A DNA stretch of 64,000 nucleotides from JBLEFH01 sp047345645 (lineage in GTDB: Bacteria; Pseudomonadota; Alphaproteobacteria; Rhodobacterales; Rhodobacteraceae), in assembly GCA_047345645.1 (NCBI GenBank), contig JBLEFH010000008.1; one strand, given 5' to 3'. Below, piece after piece: positions 35,624 through 44,450 of the stretch; within the stretch, counting starts at the first letter, position 1, and every line of letters starts with the position of its first letter. The notes under the pieces were generated by a model that saw only the letters and a program-made list of their open reading frames with translations, was not told where the DNA came from and did not search any database. The position numbers and the translations under genes were made by a program.

Positions 35624-36225
35624 GCCGACACCCGCGCTTTGTGATCACTCAGCGAAAAATGAAACCGCTTGGCGATGAACTCTTCCGCCCGCGTGATCCA
35701 ACCGCCCTTCCCGCCATCGCGGCGGCGCGCATATTTGCGACTCGCCGCCCGCGCATCGGCCAGTTTGTAGTAATAATTGCGCCGCGCGATCCCATAGGAA
35801 TCGACGAAATGGTCGGGCGCCTTCTCCATCACACGCGCCGCCGCGCCGAGCGTTTCGGGACCGATCGCGCCGTCTACCTTCACCGGCTCGCCAAACTGCG
35901 CCAGCAGACGTTGCAGGATCTTCACCGCATGGCCGCCCGCATTCACATACATGTCGAACACGCTGACCTGGATCGGCGCGGGAAGGCCTTCGATTCCGGG
36001 CTTTTGGAAGTAGTCCTTCACAAAGATCTCTTCGGCCTGATCCGCCGTCAGACGCCGCACATCCGCCGCGTCGATCCGGCCATTTCCGTCGAGATCGAGG
36101 CCAAGCCGCCGCATGGTATGGATCGTCACGCCGAAATTCGTGGCGCCGCCGGGATCATCCGGATCATTCACATAGCCGCCTTCGCGCCGAATGATCTCCC
36201 GCGCGATGTCGTTGACTGTTTTCAT
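35614..36225 (-). CDS. GH108-type N-acetylmuramidase (endolysin) with EF-hand-like loop
   Basis: A 203-residue peptidoglycan hydrolase of glycoside hydrolase family 108. Glu15 in EGGYVNDPDDPGG is the catalytic acid, then TNFGVT. A C-terminal PG_binding_3-like part begins around residue 95 and includes DGAIGPETL. Residues 44-55 (DLDGNGRIDAAD) match the 12-residue EF-hand calcium loop. No signal peptide is visible, so export should need the adjacent holin. The start at 36225 is chosen over 36243 by family length. It sits between ccmE and the holin gene. Confidence 0.87.
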   Translation of the reverse strand: MKTVNDIAREIIRREGGYVNDPDDPGGATNFGVTIHTMRRLGLDLDGNGRIDAADVRRLTADQAEEIFVKDYFQKPGIEGLPAPIQVSVFDMYVNAGGHAVKILQRLLAQFGEPVKVDGAIGPETLGAAARVMEKAPDHFVDSYGIARRNYYYKLADARAASRKYARRRDGGKGGWITRAEEFIAKRFHFSLSDHKARVSAWA

Positions 36226-36279
36226 AAACACCCCTGCTCGCACCGCCCGAGCACAGATATCGCCGAAATTGGTTAAGAT

Positions 36280-36690
36280 TTATTGTGCAGTCGCCTGAAG
36301 GGCGTTCTCAAGCTCGCGCGGCATATAGCTTTCATCATGCTTGGCGAGGATTTCGGAGGCCACGAACACCCCCTGCTCCAGCGCGCCCTTGCCTACCATG
36401 CCCTGCCCCTCGGTGAAGAGATCGGGCAGGATCCCGCGATAACGCACGGGGATGCTCGCGGCGCCGTCCGAGACCAGAAATGTCACGGTTTCTCCGCGCT
36501 TTAGGCTGCCATCTTCAACCATTCCGCCAAGCTGAAATCGGCCTTCAGGGGCCTGCGCGAGCGCTTCGGAGGGGGTCAGATAGAGGTTGATATTGGCGCG
36601 AAGCCCGTAGCCGATCAGCGCGCTCGCAGCGAGCAGCACGCTCGCGGCGATCACCGCGATGCGGATGCGGGCTTTCTTGCTATTCCTCAT
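36280..36690 (-). CDS. ccmE: Cytochrome c-type biogenesis heme chaperone CcmE
   Basis: A 136-residue membrane-anchored periplasmic chaperone that binds heme covalently. One N-terminal membrane helix spans about 11-29, followed by a small beta barrel. The heme-binding His118 and Tyr122 are in AKHDESYMP, the family motif. The ATG at 36690 follows a GGAGGAG site; the frame extends to 36738 but upstream residues do not fit. Its start overlaps the end of yihY by 11 bases. Its usual partner ccmF is separated from it by the muramidase and holin genes. Confidence 0.94.
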   Translation of the reverse strand: MRNSKKARIRIAVIAASVLLAASALIGYGLRANINLYLTPSEALAQAPEGRFQLGGMVEDGSLKRGETVTFLVSDGAASIPVRYRGILPDLFTEGQGMVGKGALEQGVFVASEILAKHDESYMPRELENALQATAQ

Positions 36691-37573
36691 CAAGCTCCTC
36701 CAGAGCCTGCCGCCGTTCATACCCGTGAATCGCGGCATTTACCTCTGCCCCGAAAATAATAATCGCGCCGGTGATGTAAAAGAAGAGCAGCGTCACGATC
36801 ACGCCAGCGATGGAGCCATAGGTCAGCGTGTAGCTCGGCGCATAGCTGAGATAAACCGAGAACAGCGTCGCCGCGATCACCCAGAGCAGCACGGAGACGA
36901 AAACGCCGCGCCAGAGGAAGGTGATTTTGAGGTCATGTTTGGGGAGCAAGCGGTGCATCGCCATCAGAAAGCCCGCGAAGAGAACCCCTCCAACAAAATA
37001 GCGTAGCGCGTTGATTCCCAACGGAACATCGAAGCCGATGGAGTGGCTCATCGTGTTGATTTGGCGAATGATAAGCGGGCCCAGGATGATGATCAGCGAG
37101 AGCATCGCCGCAACCAGTGCGCCGCCCAGAACGAAGCCCATCGAGGTCAGGCGGCCGCGGATCATGCCCTTTTGCTCGGGGAAGCCATAGGCGCGATCAA
37201 AGGCGGTGCGGAAGGCCTCCACCGCGTTAGAGGCCACAAACATCGTCATCAGGAAGGAGATGGTTAGCAAACCGTCGGTCCGTTGGTCCAGCACCTCGCT
37301 CACCACCGGCTCCAGCGTCAGCGCGATATGCTCCGGCGCATATTCAAAGAGCGCGGAGAGCATGTCGGTCGCTCCATAAGGACCGAGCAATATCCCTGTG
37401 ATTTTGAACGCAAAAATCAGGAAGGGGAAGAAGGCGAGCAGCACCGAATAAGCGATATAGCCCGCCAGTGCGCCGCCATCATGGCGCGCGAATCCGGCAA
37501 TGGCGCGTTTCGCGACATCGAAGGTCTGGCCCCAGTTGAGGCCGATACGGCGCGGCGGTGTGGGTGTCGTCAT
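36680..37573 (-). CDS. YihY/BrkB-family membrane protein
   Basis: A 297-residue inner-membrane protein with about six hydrophobic helices, of the YihY (formerly called ribonuclease BN) family. It has the family segments GYIAYSVLLAFFPFLIF, AFRTAFDRAYGFPE and YGSIAGVIVTLLFFYITG. The family's function is not settled; the ribonuclease annotation is regarded as wrong. It overlaps argC upstream (37570-37573) and ccmE downstream. Confidence 0.88.
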   Translation of the reverse strand: MTTPTPPRRIGLNWGQTFDVAKRAIAGFARHDGGALAGYIAYSVLLAFFPFLIFAFKITGILLGPYGATDMLSALFEYAPEHIALTLEPVVSEVLDQRTDGLLTISFLMTMFVASNAVEAFRTAFDRAYGFPEQKGMIRGRLTSMGFVLGGALVAAMLSLIIILGPLIIRQINTMSHSIGFDVPLGINALRYFVGGVLFAGFLMAMHRLLPKHDLKITFLWRGVFVSVLLWVIAATLFSVYLSYAPSYTLTYGSIAGVIVTLLFFYITGAIIIFGAEVNAAIHGYERRQALEELDEE

Positions 37574-38601
37574 GGGAACATCGGTGCAGCGGTCAGACCC
37601 GCCGTCTCCTCCAGACCAAGCATAAGATTTGCGTTGTGAAGCGCCTGCCCGGACGCGCCTTTCACCAGGTTGTCGAGGGTCGAGAACACGATCGCCCGGC
37701 CTTCCCGGCGATCCGCGACCACCCCGATCCGGCAGAGATGCGAGCCGCGCACATGGCGCGTATGCGGCGCGTCGCCAAGCGGCAGCACATCCATGAAAGG
37801 CTCGGTTTTATATTCGAGATCAAGGGTTTCGTGGATTTTCTTCGCATCGCCCTTGAGATAGATCGACGCCATAATCCCCCGGTTTTGCGGCAAAAGATGG
37901 GGAATGAAGGTCGGCACGACCTGTCGGCCCGCCGCTTTCGACATTTCCTGTTCAAATTCCGCCAGATGCCGGTGACCGTTCAAGCCGTAAGGCCCGTAGC
38001 CCTCGGAAATCTCCGCATGGAGCATCGCCTCTTTGGGCGAGCGCCCGGCCCCGGACACACCGGTTGCGAGAGAAATGATGATCTCATCGGGGTCCACCAC
38101 GCCGGCCTTCAACAGCGGCAGCATCGCCAGATTGCCGGTCGCCGCGTTGCAGCCTGTGCCCGCGACCAGCCGCGCCCCGCGAATATCATCCCGATAATGC
38201 TCGGTGAGGCCGTAGACCGCCTCCTCCTGCAACTCGGGCGCGCTGTGCGGGCGGCCATACCATTCCTCGTAAGCCGCCAGATCCCGCAGCCGGAAATCCG
38301 CCGAGAGGTCGACGATCTTCAGATCACGCGGCAACTCCGACACCACCTCCTGCGTGGTCGCATGGGGCAAGGCGCAGAAAACCAAATCGATACCGGAGAA
38401 ATCCACATCCTCGATCCGCTGCAGCACCGGCAGATCGAGATGCGCCAGATGCGGGAACACCGCGCCCATTTTTGCGCCCGCCCGGCGATCCGCGGTCAGC
38501 GCCCCAATCTGCATCTGCGGATGCCCGGCAATCAGGCGAACGAGCTCGGCACCGGTGTAGCCACTGGCCCCGAGAATAGCGATGGTTTTCGTTGTGTTCA
38601 T
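37570..38601 (-). CDS. argC: N-acetyl-gamma-glutamyl-phosphate reductase
   Basis: Third step of arginine synthesis, NADPH-dependent; 343 residues. The nucleotide loop GASGYTGAELVRL is near residue 11, the catalytic Cys in VAGTGCNAATGNL near 142, and VPTFIPHLLPQNRGI later. It starts the compact minus-strand run that continues through yihY and the ccm genes. It ends four bases into yihY. Confidence 0.95.
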   Translation of the reverse strand: MNTTKTIAILGASGYTGAELVRLIAGHPQMQIGALTADRRAGAKMGAVFPHLAHLDLPVLQRIEDVDFSGIDLVFCALPHATTQEVVSELPRDLKIVDLSADFRLRDLAAYEEWYGRPHSAPELQEEAVYGLTEHYRDDIRGARLVAGTGCNAATGNLAMLPLLKAGVVDPDEIIISLATGVSGAGRSPKEAMLHAEISEGYGPYGLNGHRHLAEFEQEMSKAAGRQVVPTFIPHLLPQNRGIMASIYLKGDAKKIHETLDLEYKTEPFMDVLPLGDAPHTRHVRGSHLCRIGVVADRREGRAIVFSTLDNLVKGASGQALHNANLMLGLEETAGLTAAPMFP

Positions 38602-38640
38602 ATCGTTTCGGATAACGCCCGCCGCGGGGATTGTCCATTG

Positions 38641-39474
38641 TCAGAACTTGTAACCGAAGGATTCCCAAACACCGTGACCATAACGTCGCCGCCCATGCTG
38701 CGGCAGGTAGCGGGCGTTGGAATTGCGGATCTCGGCAAAGCGCGGATCGATGGCTTTCAGCTTGGGCGGCCCGAGCACCGCGCCAAGCCCGCTCGCCTCG
38801 ATCGCGCCGCGCGGATCCTCGCAAAAATCCTCATAGCGGATCACATAGCAATCCGGCCCCAGATCGCGCTTGGTGATGCTGTAGGCGGCGTCCCAGTGAT
38901 GCAGCAGCCGTTCCCGGCCCGCCGCGTTCCATTTCATCGTCGCCCCCGCCACGGCGCGCGGATCGCGGGTCACGATCAGGATCTGGCAGCCGGGAAACAC
39001 ATGGCGCAGCCAGGGGATGCGCACGAGATTGGGCGGGCTCTTCTCCACCAGCAAATCGCTGTCGCCGACGATGAACTGCGACCACTCCGCCATAATCTCG
39101 GAGCGCACGGTCTCCGGGTCGTCGGGCAAGGCAAACTGCGCCCGCGGATCAAACGCAAATTCCCCCGCCCCGCCAAAGCGCTCCCCCGTCGGAAACACCG
39201 ATTGCAGATGCTGGCCTTCACTTTCCGGCACAGTCGCGCGCAGACAGGCGACATCATAATGGGCGTGAATATAATGCTCGATCAGCGTGGTGCCGCTGCG
39301 ATGAAGGCCCCCGATGAAGAGATAGCGGGTGATCTGCGGGGCGTCGTTGTAAATCTCGCTGGTCAGCCGTGCGGGTGTCGCCGGGACATACACATTCAGC
39401 CCGAAGGCATTGAGAACACGTCGAAAGAGGCGGTCAAAACGCGTGCCTTTCAGACGGTTCTTCACTGCATCCAT
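38641..39474 (-). CDS. Sulfotransferase-family protein
   Basis: A 277-residue P-loop sulfotransferase. The PAPS 5'-phosphosulfate loop is GGLHRSGTTLIEH and the 3'-phosphate region LIVTRDPRAVAGATMKW. The substrate is unknown (glycan, lipid or small molecule). The frame also allows an ATG at 39528, but that start lies at the edge of the rpsI terminator and adds an unlikely leader, so 39474 is chosen with moderate confidence. It is on the same strand as rpsI but separated from it by a strong terminator. Confidence 0.82.
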   Translation of the reverse strand: MDAVKNRLKGTRFDRLFRRVLNAFGLNVYVPATPARLTSEIYNDAPQITRYLFIGGLHRSGTTLIEHYIHAHYDVACLRATVPESEGQHLQSVFPTGERFGGAGEFAFDPRAQFALPDDPETVRSEIMAEWSQFIVGDSDLLVEKSPPNLVRIPWLRHVFPGCQILIVTRDPRAVAGATMKWNAAGRERLLHHWDAAYSITKRDLGPDCYVIRYEDFCEDPRGAIEASGLGAVLGPPKLKAIDPRFAEIRNSNARYLPQHGRRRYGHGVWESFGYKF

Positions 39475-39532
39475 GTGTTTTCCAAGCCAAATTTTATATA
39501 AATTGGCGGGTTCACACGGGAGATACAATTAA

Positions 39533-39559
39533 AAAAACCGCCCGTGACGGGCGGTTTTT
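39533..39559 (-). terminator. Rho-independent terminator after rpsI
   Basis: A perfect 12-base stem, AAAAACCGCCCG at 39533-39544 and CGGGCGGTTTTT at 39548-39559, with a three-base loop and U-rich flanks on both strands. It lies 20 bases past the rpsI stop and should isolate the sulfotransferase gene from the ribosomal operon. Confidence 0.92.
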
Positions 39560-39578
39560 AATTTTCTGGTAAATAATA

Positions 39579-40088
39579 TTAACGCTTCGAGAACTGGAAG
39601 CTGCGGCGGGCTTTCGCGCGGCCGTATTTCTTCCGCTCGACGACGCGGCTGTCGCGGGTCAGGAAGCCAGCAGCTTTCAGCGCCGGACGCAGCTGCGGGT
39701 CGTAAAGCGACAGAGCCTTGGAAATGCCGTGCTTCACAGCGCCAGCCTGACCCGACAGACCGCCACCTTTCACGGTGGCCATCACGTCAAACTCGCCTTC
39801 CACACCGGCGACCGAGAAGGCCTGACCGATCAGCATCTGGAGCACGGGACGCGCGAAATACTTGTCCATCTCCTTGCCGTTCACGGTCACATTGCCCTTG
39901 CCCGGCTTGACCCACACGCGGGCCACGGCGTCTTTACGCTTGCCGGTCGCATAGGAGCGGCCCAGCTCGTCGCGGACAGGCTCGGTCGGCGCACGGTATT
40001 CGTTGCTTTCAACCTCTGCACCATTTGCAGCGGCATTTTCGTTCACGGCGTCTTTCAGGCCGTCAAGCGATTTGATGTCTTCAGCCAT
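39579..40088 (-). CDS. rpsI: 30S ribosomal protein S9
   Basis: Small-subunit protein whose C-terminal tail reaches the P-site tRNA; 169 residues including an acidic N-terminal extension of about 38 residues, usual in Alphaproteobacteria. YATGKRKDAVARVW opens the core, and the end ERKKYGRAKARRSFQFSKR is the conserved basic tail. It starts at the rplM stop (40088) in the standard rplM-rpsI pair. Confidence 0.97.
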   Translation of the reverse strand: MAEDIKSLDGLKDAVNENAAANGAEVESNEYRAPTEPVRDELGRSYATGKRKDAVARVWVKPGKGNVTVNGKEMDKYFARPVLQMLIGQAFSVAGVEGEFDVMATVKGGGLSGQAGAVKHGISKALSLYDPQLRPALKAAGFLTRDSRVVERKKYGRAKARRSFQFSKR

Positions 40089-40552
40089 TATGCGCTCCGG
40101 GTGTTCTTCTTGTTCTTCGACGCGATGTCGAGAACGGTGGGGTTCTGCGCTTCATGCGCGTGCTCGGCACCCGCGAAAACGCGAAGATTGGTCATTTGCT
40201 TTTTCGACAGCGGACCGCCCGGCAGCATACGCTGAACGGCTTTCATCACCACGCGCTCCGGGTGCTCGCCTTCGAGAAGCTGGCCAGCGGTGCGCTGCTT
40301 GATGCCGCCCGGATGGCCGGTGTGCCAGTAATAGACCTTGTCCGAGCGTTTCTTGCCCGTGAGCTGCACCTTGTCCGCATTGATGACAATGACGTTGTCG
40401 CCCATGTCCATATGCGGGGTGAAGGTCGCTTTGTGCTTGCCGCGCAGACGCATCGCGATGATCGAGGCCAGACGCCCCAGAACGATGCCTTCCGCGTCGA
40501 TCAGCACCCATTCTTTTTCGATATCTGCCGGTTTGGCGGAATAGGTTTTCAT
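40088..40552 (-). CDS. rplM: 50S ribosomal protein L13
   Basis: Early-assembly large-subunit protein; 154 residues. It begins KTYSAKPADIEKEWVLIDAE, with GRLASIIAMRLRGKHK and MDMGDNVIVINADKV following. The open frame continues upstream to 40624, but AAGGGA precedes the ATG at 40552 and family length agrees. It is transcribed from a strong-looking promoter at 40593-40621 and followed by rpsI. Confidence 0.97.
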   Translation of the reverse strand: MKTYSAKPADIEKEWVLIDAEGIVLGRLASIIAMRLRGKHKATFTPHMDMGDNVIVINADKVQLTGKKRSDKVYYWHTGHPGGIKQRTAGQLLEGEHPERVVMKAVQRMLPGGPLSKKQMTNLRVFAGAEHAHEAQNPTVLDIASKNKKNTRSA

Positions 40553-40592
40553 GACGTGTTTCCCTTGATGGGTCGGAAATTCAGATTGCGCG

Positions 40593-40621
40593 GTTATATG
40601 GGGGTTCTTTGGCGCAATCAA
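40593..40621 (-). promoter_or_regulatory. rplM-rpsI promoter (-35 TTGATT, -10 TATAAC)
   Basis: On the minus strand TTGATT (40616-40621) and TATAAC (40593-40598) are separated by exactly 17 bases, each close to the sigma-70 consensus. About 40 bases of A/T-rich sequence lie upstream, as an UP element would. The -10 is about 40 bases before the rplM ATG, a normal leader length. Confidence 0.7.
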
Positions 40622-40693
40622 CACGCATGAACCGAAATTATATGAGCAAATTCAGTGCTTTATAATTTTGGTATTAAAATACCCCATCCCATC

Positions 40694-41098
40694 TCAGTCT
40701 TTCGGGATGGAATAGGTCACCTGAGCATGGGCCACGGGCGCGTCCTCGCCCTCATTGTAGATCGTGACATCCCCCACGGCGAGGCTCTTGCCCATTTTCA
40801 AAATCCGCGCATCGCCGTAAATCGCAGGCCCCGTAGGTTTGCGCATGAAATTGATGTTGAGCCCCGTCGTAACCGACAGCAGCTTCGGCCCGATCTTGCT
40901 CAGGATCGCGAAATACATCGCGAGGTCCGCCAGCGCGAACATGGTCGGCCCGGAAACCGTCCCCCCCGGCCGCAGATGCGAGTCGCTGACCGCGAGGCGC
41001 AGGGTCAGCTTCTCGTCATCCTGATGGGTGATCTCCCACCCCTCCCCGATCTGCGGGAACACTTCGCGCATCAGCGCCTGAATCTCTTGCTTGTCCAT
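40694..41098 (-). CDS. PaaI-family hot-dog thioesterase
   Basis: A 134-residue hot-dog-fold protein of the PaaI/YdiI thioesterase type, likely hydrolysing an acyl-CoA. The segment LRPGGTVSGPTMFALADLA carries the family helix with its active-site region, and LNINFMRKPTGP follows. The usual Asn-Gly of PaaI is replaced by PGGTVSG. It lies three bases after ctaA on the same strand, probably in one transcript. Confidence 0.85.
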   Translation of the reverse strand: MDKQEIQALMREVFPQIGEGWEITHQDDEKLTLRLAVSDSHLRPGGTVSGPTMFALADLAMYFAILSKIGPKLLSVTTGLNINFMRKPTGPAIYGDARILKMGKSLAVGDVTIYNEGEDAPVAHAQVTYSIPKD

Positions 41099-41101
41099 GG
41101 C

Positions 41102-42244
41102 TTACCCCCGGATCGATTGTGCGGGCGGATAGCCTGCGGTGAAACGCGCATTCAGGATCAGCACGATCAGCAGGATCGCCCCGGTCTGGTGCAGGATCGC
41201 CAGGTTCAGCGGCGCGGCATAGAGCAGCGTCACGATCCCCAAGGCCACCTGGAAAAGCATCATGATCGCCACCAGCGCGAAGGCCGAGCGCATCGCCGCA
41301 ATCGGTGCCTTGCGCGCTTTCCACCACATGAACGCGCCGAGGATGACCAGCAGATAGCCGACCATCCGGTGGAAGAACTGCACCGGCGCCGGGTTCTCGA
41401 TCAGGTTCTGCCAGCCAAGCGCCGGGTCCCAGAAATTATAAGGCACGAAAGTCCCGCCCATCATCGGCCAGTCCGTATAGTTGCGTCCCGCGTCGATCCC
41501 CGCGACAAGCGCGCCGAGGATGATCTGGAACGCCGCCAGATGCAGCAGGCCCGTGGCGCCGCCCCAAAGCCCCTTGTCCCGGTCGCGCCGCGCCTGGATG
41601 AGCTGCGCCTCACTGCGGCCAAGGCGCAGCACCCACCAGATAATCAGGCTCATGATGAGGAAAGCGAGGCCCAGATGGGTCGCCAGCCGGGTCGAGGCCA
41701 CGCTGACGCGCTCGCTGCCCGCAAGGCCGGAGGACACCATCCACCAGCCGATCACGCCCTGAAGCCCGCCCAGAATGCCGAGGGACAGAAGGCGCCCTGT
41801 CCACCCCGTCGGGATTTTCTTGGCGAGCAGGAAATAAAGGAACCCCACACCCCAGACGAGGCCAACGATCCGCCCAAGGAAGCGATGCCCCCATTCCCAC
41901 CAGTAAATCGTCTTGAACTCCGCCAAGGTCATATTGGGGTTCATTTCGGAAAATTGCGGGATCTGCTGATAAAGCGCGAACTCGCTGTCCCAATCGGCGG
42001 CGCTCATCGGCGGAATGGCCCCGGTGACCGGCTTCCACTCCGTGATCGACAGCCCCGCATCCGACAGCCGCGTCAGCCCACCGACCACGATCATCGCGGC
42101 GACCAGCACGAAAAGGCTCATCAGCCAAATCGCGATCTGGTGGCGGTTCTTCGCCTTGGTCTCATCCCGCCGCTGCGGCACCGCTTTGGGTGCCTCGCGG
42201 GTCTCGGTGGCAACGTCCTCGAAAATCTTGCGGTTCTTGGCCAT
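41102..42244 (-). CDS. ctaA: Heme A synthase
   Basis: COX15/CtaA membrane enzyme oxidising heme O to heme A for aa3-type cytochrome oxidases; 380 residues with eight hydrophobic helices. Conserved heme-ligand regions are YWWEWGHRFLGRIVG, ATHLGLA, HLAAFQ and QFFHRMVGY, and LTRLSDAGLSITEW is the family N-terminal loop. A heme A pathway fits with hemC and hemE nearby, although those genes are not in the same operon. Confidence 0.95.
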   Translation of the reverse strand: MAKNRKIFEDVATETREAPKAVPQRRDETKAKNRHQIAIWLMSLFVLVAAMIVVGGLTRLSDAGLSITEWKPVTGAIPPMSAADWDSEFALYQQIPQFSEMNPNMTLAEFKTIYWWEWGHRFLGRIVGLVWGVGFLYFLLAKKIPTGWTGRLLSLGILGGLQGVIGWWMVSSGLAGSERVSVASTRLATHLGLAFLIMSLIIWWVLRLGRSEAQLIQARRDRDKGLWGGATGLLHLAAFQIILGALVAGIDAGRNYTDWPMMGGTFVPYNFWDPALGWQNLIENPAPVQFFHRMVGYLLVILGAFMWWKARKAPIAAMRSAFALVAIMMLFQVALGIVTLLYAAPLNLAILHQTGAILLIVLILNARFTAGYPPAQSIRG

Positions 42245-42334
42245 GGCGTCCTCGTTCAGCTTGGGCTTGATCTAAACCGCAGGCCCGCGAGCGGCAAGAG
42301 GAACACAGATCTCTTAACGCCCGATGACTGCGCC

Positions 42335-43087
42335 CTATTTCTCCTGACGCCGCGTCAGCGCCCGGATCATGCCGTGCCAGATGCGCACATCGCCATCCGT
42401 CAGCGGCATCCGCGAGATCATATTGCGCAAATTGGCGATCATCGACGGGCGCTTATCCTCGGGCCAGAAGAAATGCGCCCGGTCAAGCGCCTCCTCCAGG
42501 TGATCGGTCAGCGCATGAATGACCTGACCCTCGGCCCGCTCGGGAAACTCCCGCTCCGGCGCGCCCTGCTGGCGCATCCATTCATAGGCCACGAGCAGCA
42601 CACATTGCGCGAGATTGAGCGATGCAAAGGCCGGGTTCACCGGCACCGTGATGATCGCATCGGCCCGCACAATATCGCTGTTTTCAAGGCCCGCCCGCTC
42701 CGGGCCGAACATCACGCCGACCTTCTGGCCCTGCGCCATGCGCGCCCGCGCCTCGGCCATCGCCTCCTCGGGAGTATAGCAATCCTTGACCAGATCCCGC
42801 GGCCGCGCCGTGGTCGCAAAGACGAAATTGAGATCCGCCGTCGCCTCTTCCACCGTGTCCCTCAGCATCACCTGATCGAGCACCCGGCCCGCGCCCGACG
42901 CCATCGCCACCGCTTTTTCATTGGGCCAACCGTCGCGCGGCGCGACAAGCCGCATCCGGTCGATCCCGAAATTCCACATCGCCCGCGCCGCCGCGCCGAT
43001 ATTCTCGCCCATTTGCGGGCGCACGAGGATCATTGCGGGAACCTGCCCCGCCCAATCCGCTGCTTTGTCATGATCTGTTCCAGCCAT
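42335..43087 (-). CDS. trmJ: tRNA/rRNA 2'-O-methyltransferase (TrmJ-like)
   Basis: SPOUT-class methyltransferase, 250 residues; TrmJ members modify the ribose at position 32 of tRNA. The trefoil-knot signatures are PQMGENIGAAARAMWNFG, MFGPERAGLENSDI and SLNLAQCVLLVAYEW. Start: a GTG at 43093 is two codons upstream, but the GAGGG site is at the right distance only for the ATG at 43087. It is divergent from icd. Confidence 0.9.
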   Translation of the reverse strand: MAGTDHDKAADWAGQVPAMILVRPQMGENIGAAARAMWNFGIDRMRLVAPRDGWPNEKAVAMASGAGRVLDQVMLRDTVEEATADLNFVFATTARPRDLVKDCYTPEEAMAEARARMAQGQKVGVMFGPERAGLENSDIVRADAIITVPVNPAFASLNLAQCVLLVAYEWMRQQGAPEREFPERAEGQVIHALTDHLEEALDRAHFFWPEDKRPSMIANLRNMISRMPLTDGDVRIWHGMIRALTRRQEK

Positions 43088-43209
43088 GCGCACCCTCTAG
43101 CGACCTCTTGCGCGGCGGGCAAGGCATACAACGGCATACCCTTTTCTTTGTGCCCGTGATGCGCTAAGCAAGGCGCAATTCGAATCCAACCCGAGAGAAA
43201 GGGAAACTC

Positions 43210-44424
43210 ATGAGCAAAATTAAGGTCGAAAACCCGGTCGTCGAACTCGACGGCGACGAGATGACCCGCATCATCTGGGATTTCATCAAGCAAAAGCTGA
43301 TCCTTCCCTATCTCGATGTGGACCTGAAATATTACGATCTCGGCATCGAAGAGCGCGACCGCACCGATGACCAGATCACCATCGACGCGGCAAATGCCAT
43401 TAAAGAACATGGCGTTGGCGTGAAATGTGCAACCATCACCCCCGATGAAGCGCGCGTCGAAGAGTTTGGCCTGAAGAAAATGTGGCGCTCGCCGAACGGC
43501 ACCATCCGCAACATCCTTGGCGGTGTGGTGTTCCGTGAGCCGATCATCTGCAAAAACGTCCCGCGCCTCGTTCCGGGCTGGACTCAGCCGATCGTCATCG
43601 GCCGTCACGCGTTCGGCGACCAGTATCGCGCGACCGACATGAAATTCCCCGGCAAGGGCACGCTCTCGCTGAAATTCGTCGGCGAAGATGGCACGGTGAT
43701 GGAAGAGGAAGTCTATCAGGCTCCGAGCGCCGGCATCTATATGGGCATGTATAATCTTGACGAGTCGATCAAGGATTTCGCCCGCGCGTCCTTCAACTAC
43801 GGTCTCATGAAGGGCTGGCCGGTGTATCTCTCGACCAAGAACACCATCCTCAAAGTCTATGATGGCCGCTTCAAGGACATCTTCCAGGAGATTTTCGACG
43901 CGGAATTCGCGCAGAAATTCGAAGATGCGGGGATCACCTATGAGCACCGCCTGATCGACGACATGGTCGCCTCGGCGATGAAATGGAGCGGCGGTTTCGT
44001 CTGGGCCTGTAAGAACTATGATGGCGACGTGCAGTCCGACACCGTGGCCCAGGGCTTCGGCTCGCTCGGCCTGATGACCTCGGTTCTGATGACCCCCGAT
44101 GGCAAAACCGTCGAGTCCGAAGCGGCCCACGGCACCGTGACTCGCCACTATCGCCAGCACCAGAAGGGCGAGCAGACCTCGACCAACTCCATCGCGTCGA
44201 TCTACGCTTGGACGGGCGGCCTGAAGCATCGCGCGAAACTCGACAACAACGACGCGCTGATGAATTTCGCGAACACGCTGGAAAAGGTCGTCGTGGACAC
44301 CGTGGAATCAGGCGACATGACCAAAGACCTCGCCCTGCTCGTCGGCCCGGACCAGAAATGGCTCACCACCACGGGCTTCCTCGACAAAATCGACGAGAAC
44401 CTCAACAAGGCACTTGCAGGCTAA
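43210..44424 (+). CDS. icd: Isocitrate dehydrogenase (NADP-dependent)
   Basis: Citric acid cycle enzyme, 404 residues, of the eukaryote-like dimeric type common in Alphaproteobacteria. VVELDGDEMTRIIW opens the protein, NGTIRNILGGVVFREPI binds isocitrate, and SEAAHGTVTRHYR is in the cofactor region. The ATG at 43210 follows an AAAGGG site. It is a single gene ending with a strong terminator. Confidence 0.97.
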   Translation: MSKIKVENPVVELDGDEMTRIIWDFIKQKLILPYLDVDLKYYDLGIEERDRTDDQITIDAANAIKEHGVGVKCATITPDEARVEEFGLKKMWRSPNGTIRNILGGVVFREPIICKNVPRLVPGWTQPIVIGRHAFGDQYRATDMKFPGKGTLSLKFVGEDGTVMEEEVYQAPSAGIYMGMYNLDESIKDFARASFNYGLMKGWPVYLSTKNTILKVYDGRFKDIFQEIFDAEFAQKFEDAGITYEHRLIDDMVASAMKWSGGFVWACKNYDGDVQSDTVAQGFGSLGLMTSVLMTPDGKTVESEAAHGTVTRHYRQHQKGEQTSTNSIASIYAWTGGLKHRAKLDNNDALMNFANTLEKVVVDTVESGDMTKDLALLVGPDQKWLTTTGFLDKIDENLNKALAG

Positions 44425-44450
44425 CCCGCAAACCTTTGCTTTCAAACGCG

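Noticed and set aside
36271..36287. A TTAA half-site before the muramidase gene as a CtrA box
   Set aside because: Only one half-site is present; the position seven bases on reads TGTG instead of TTAA.
40655..43159. An 834-codon plus-strand open frame across the thioesterase, ctaA and trmJ genes
   Set aside because: It crosses three well-supported minus-strand genes and their gaps, with low-complexity Arg/His/Pro-rich sequence and no ribosome site; a shadow frame.
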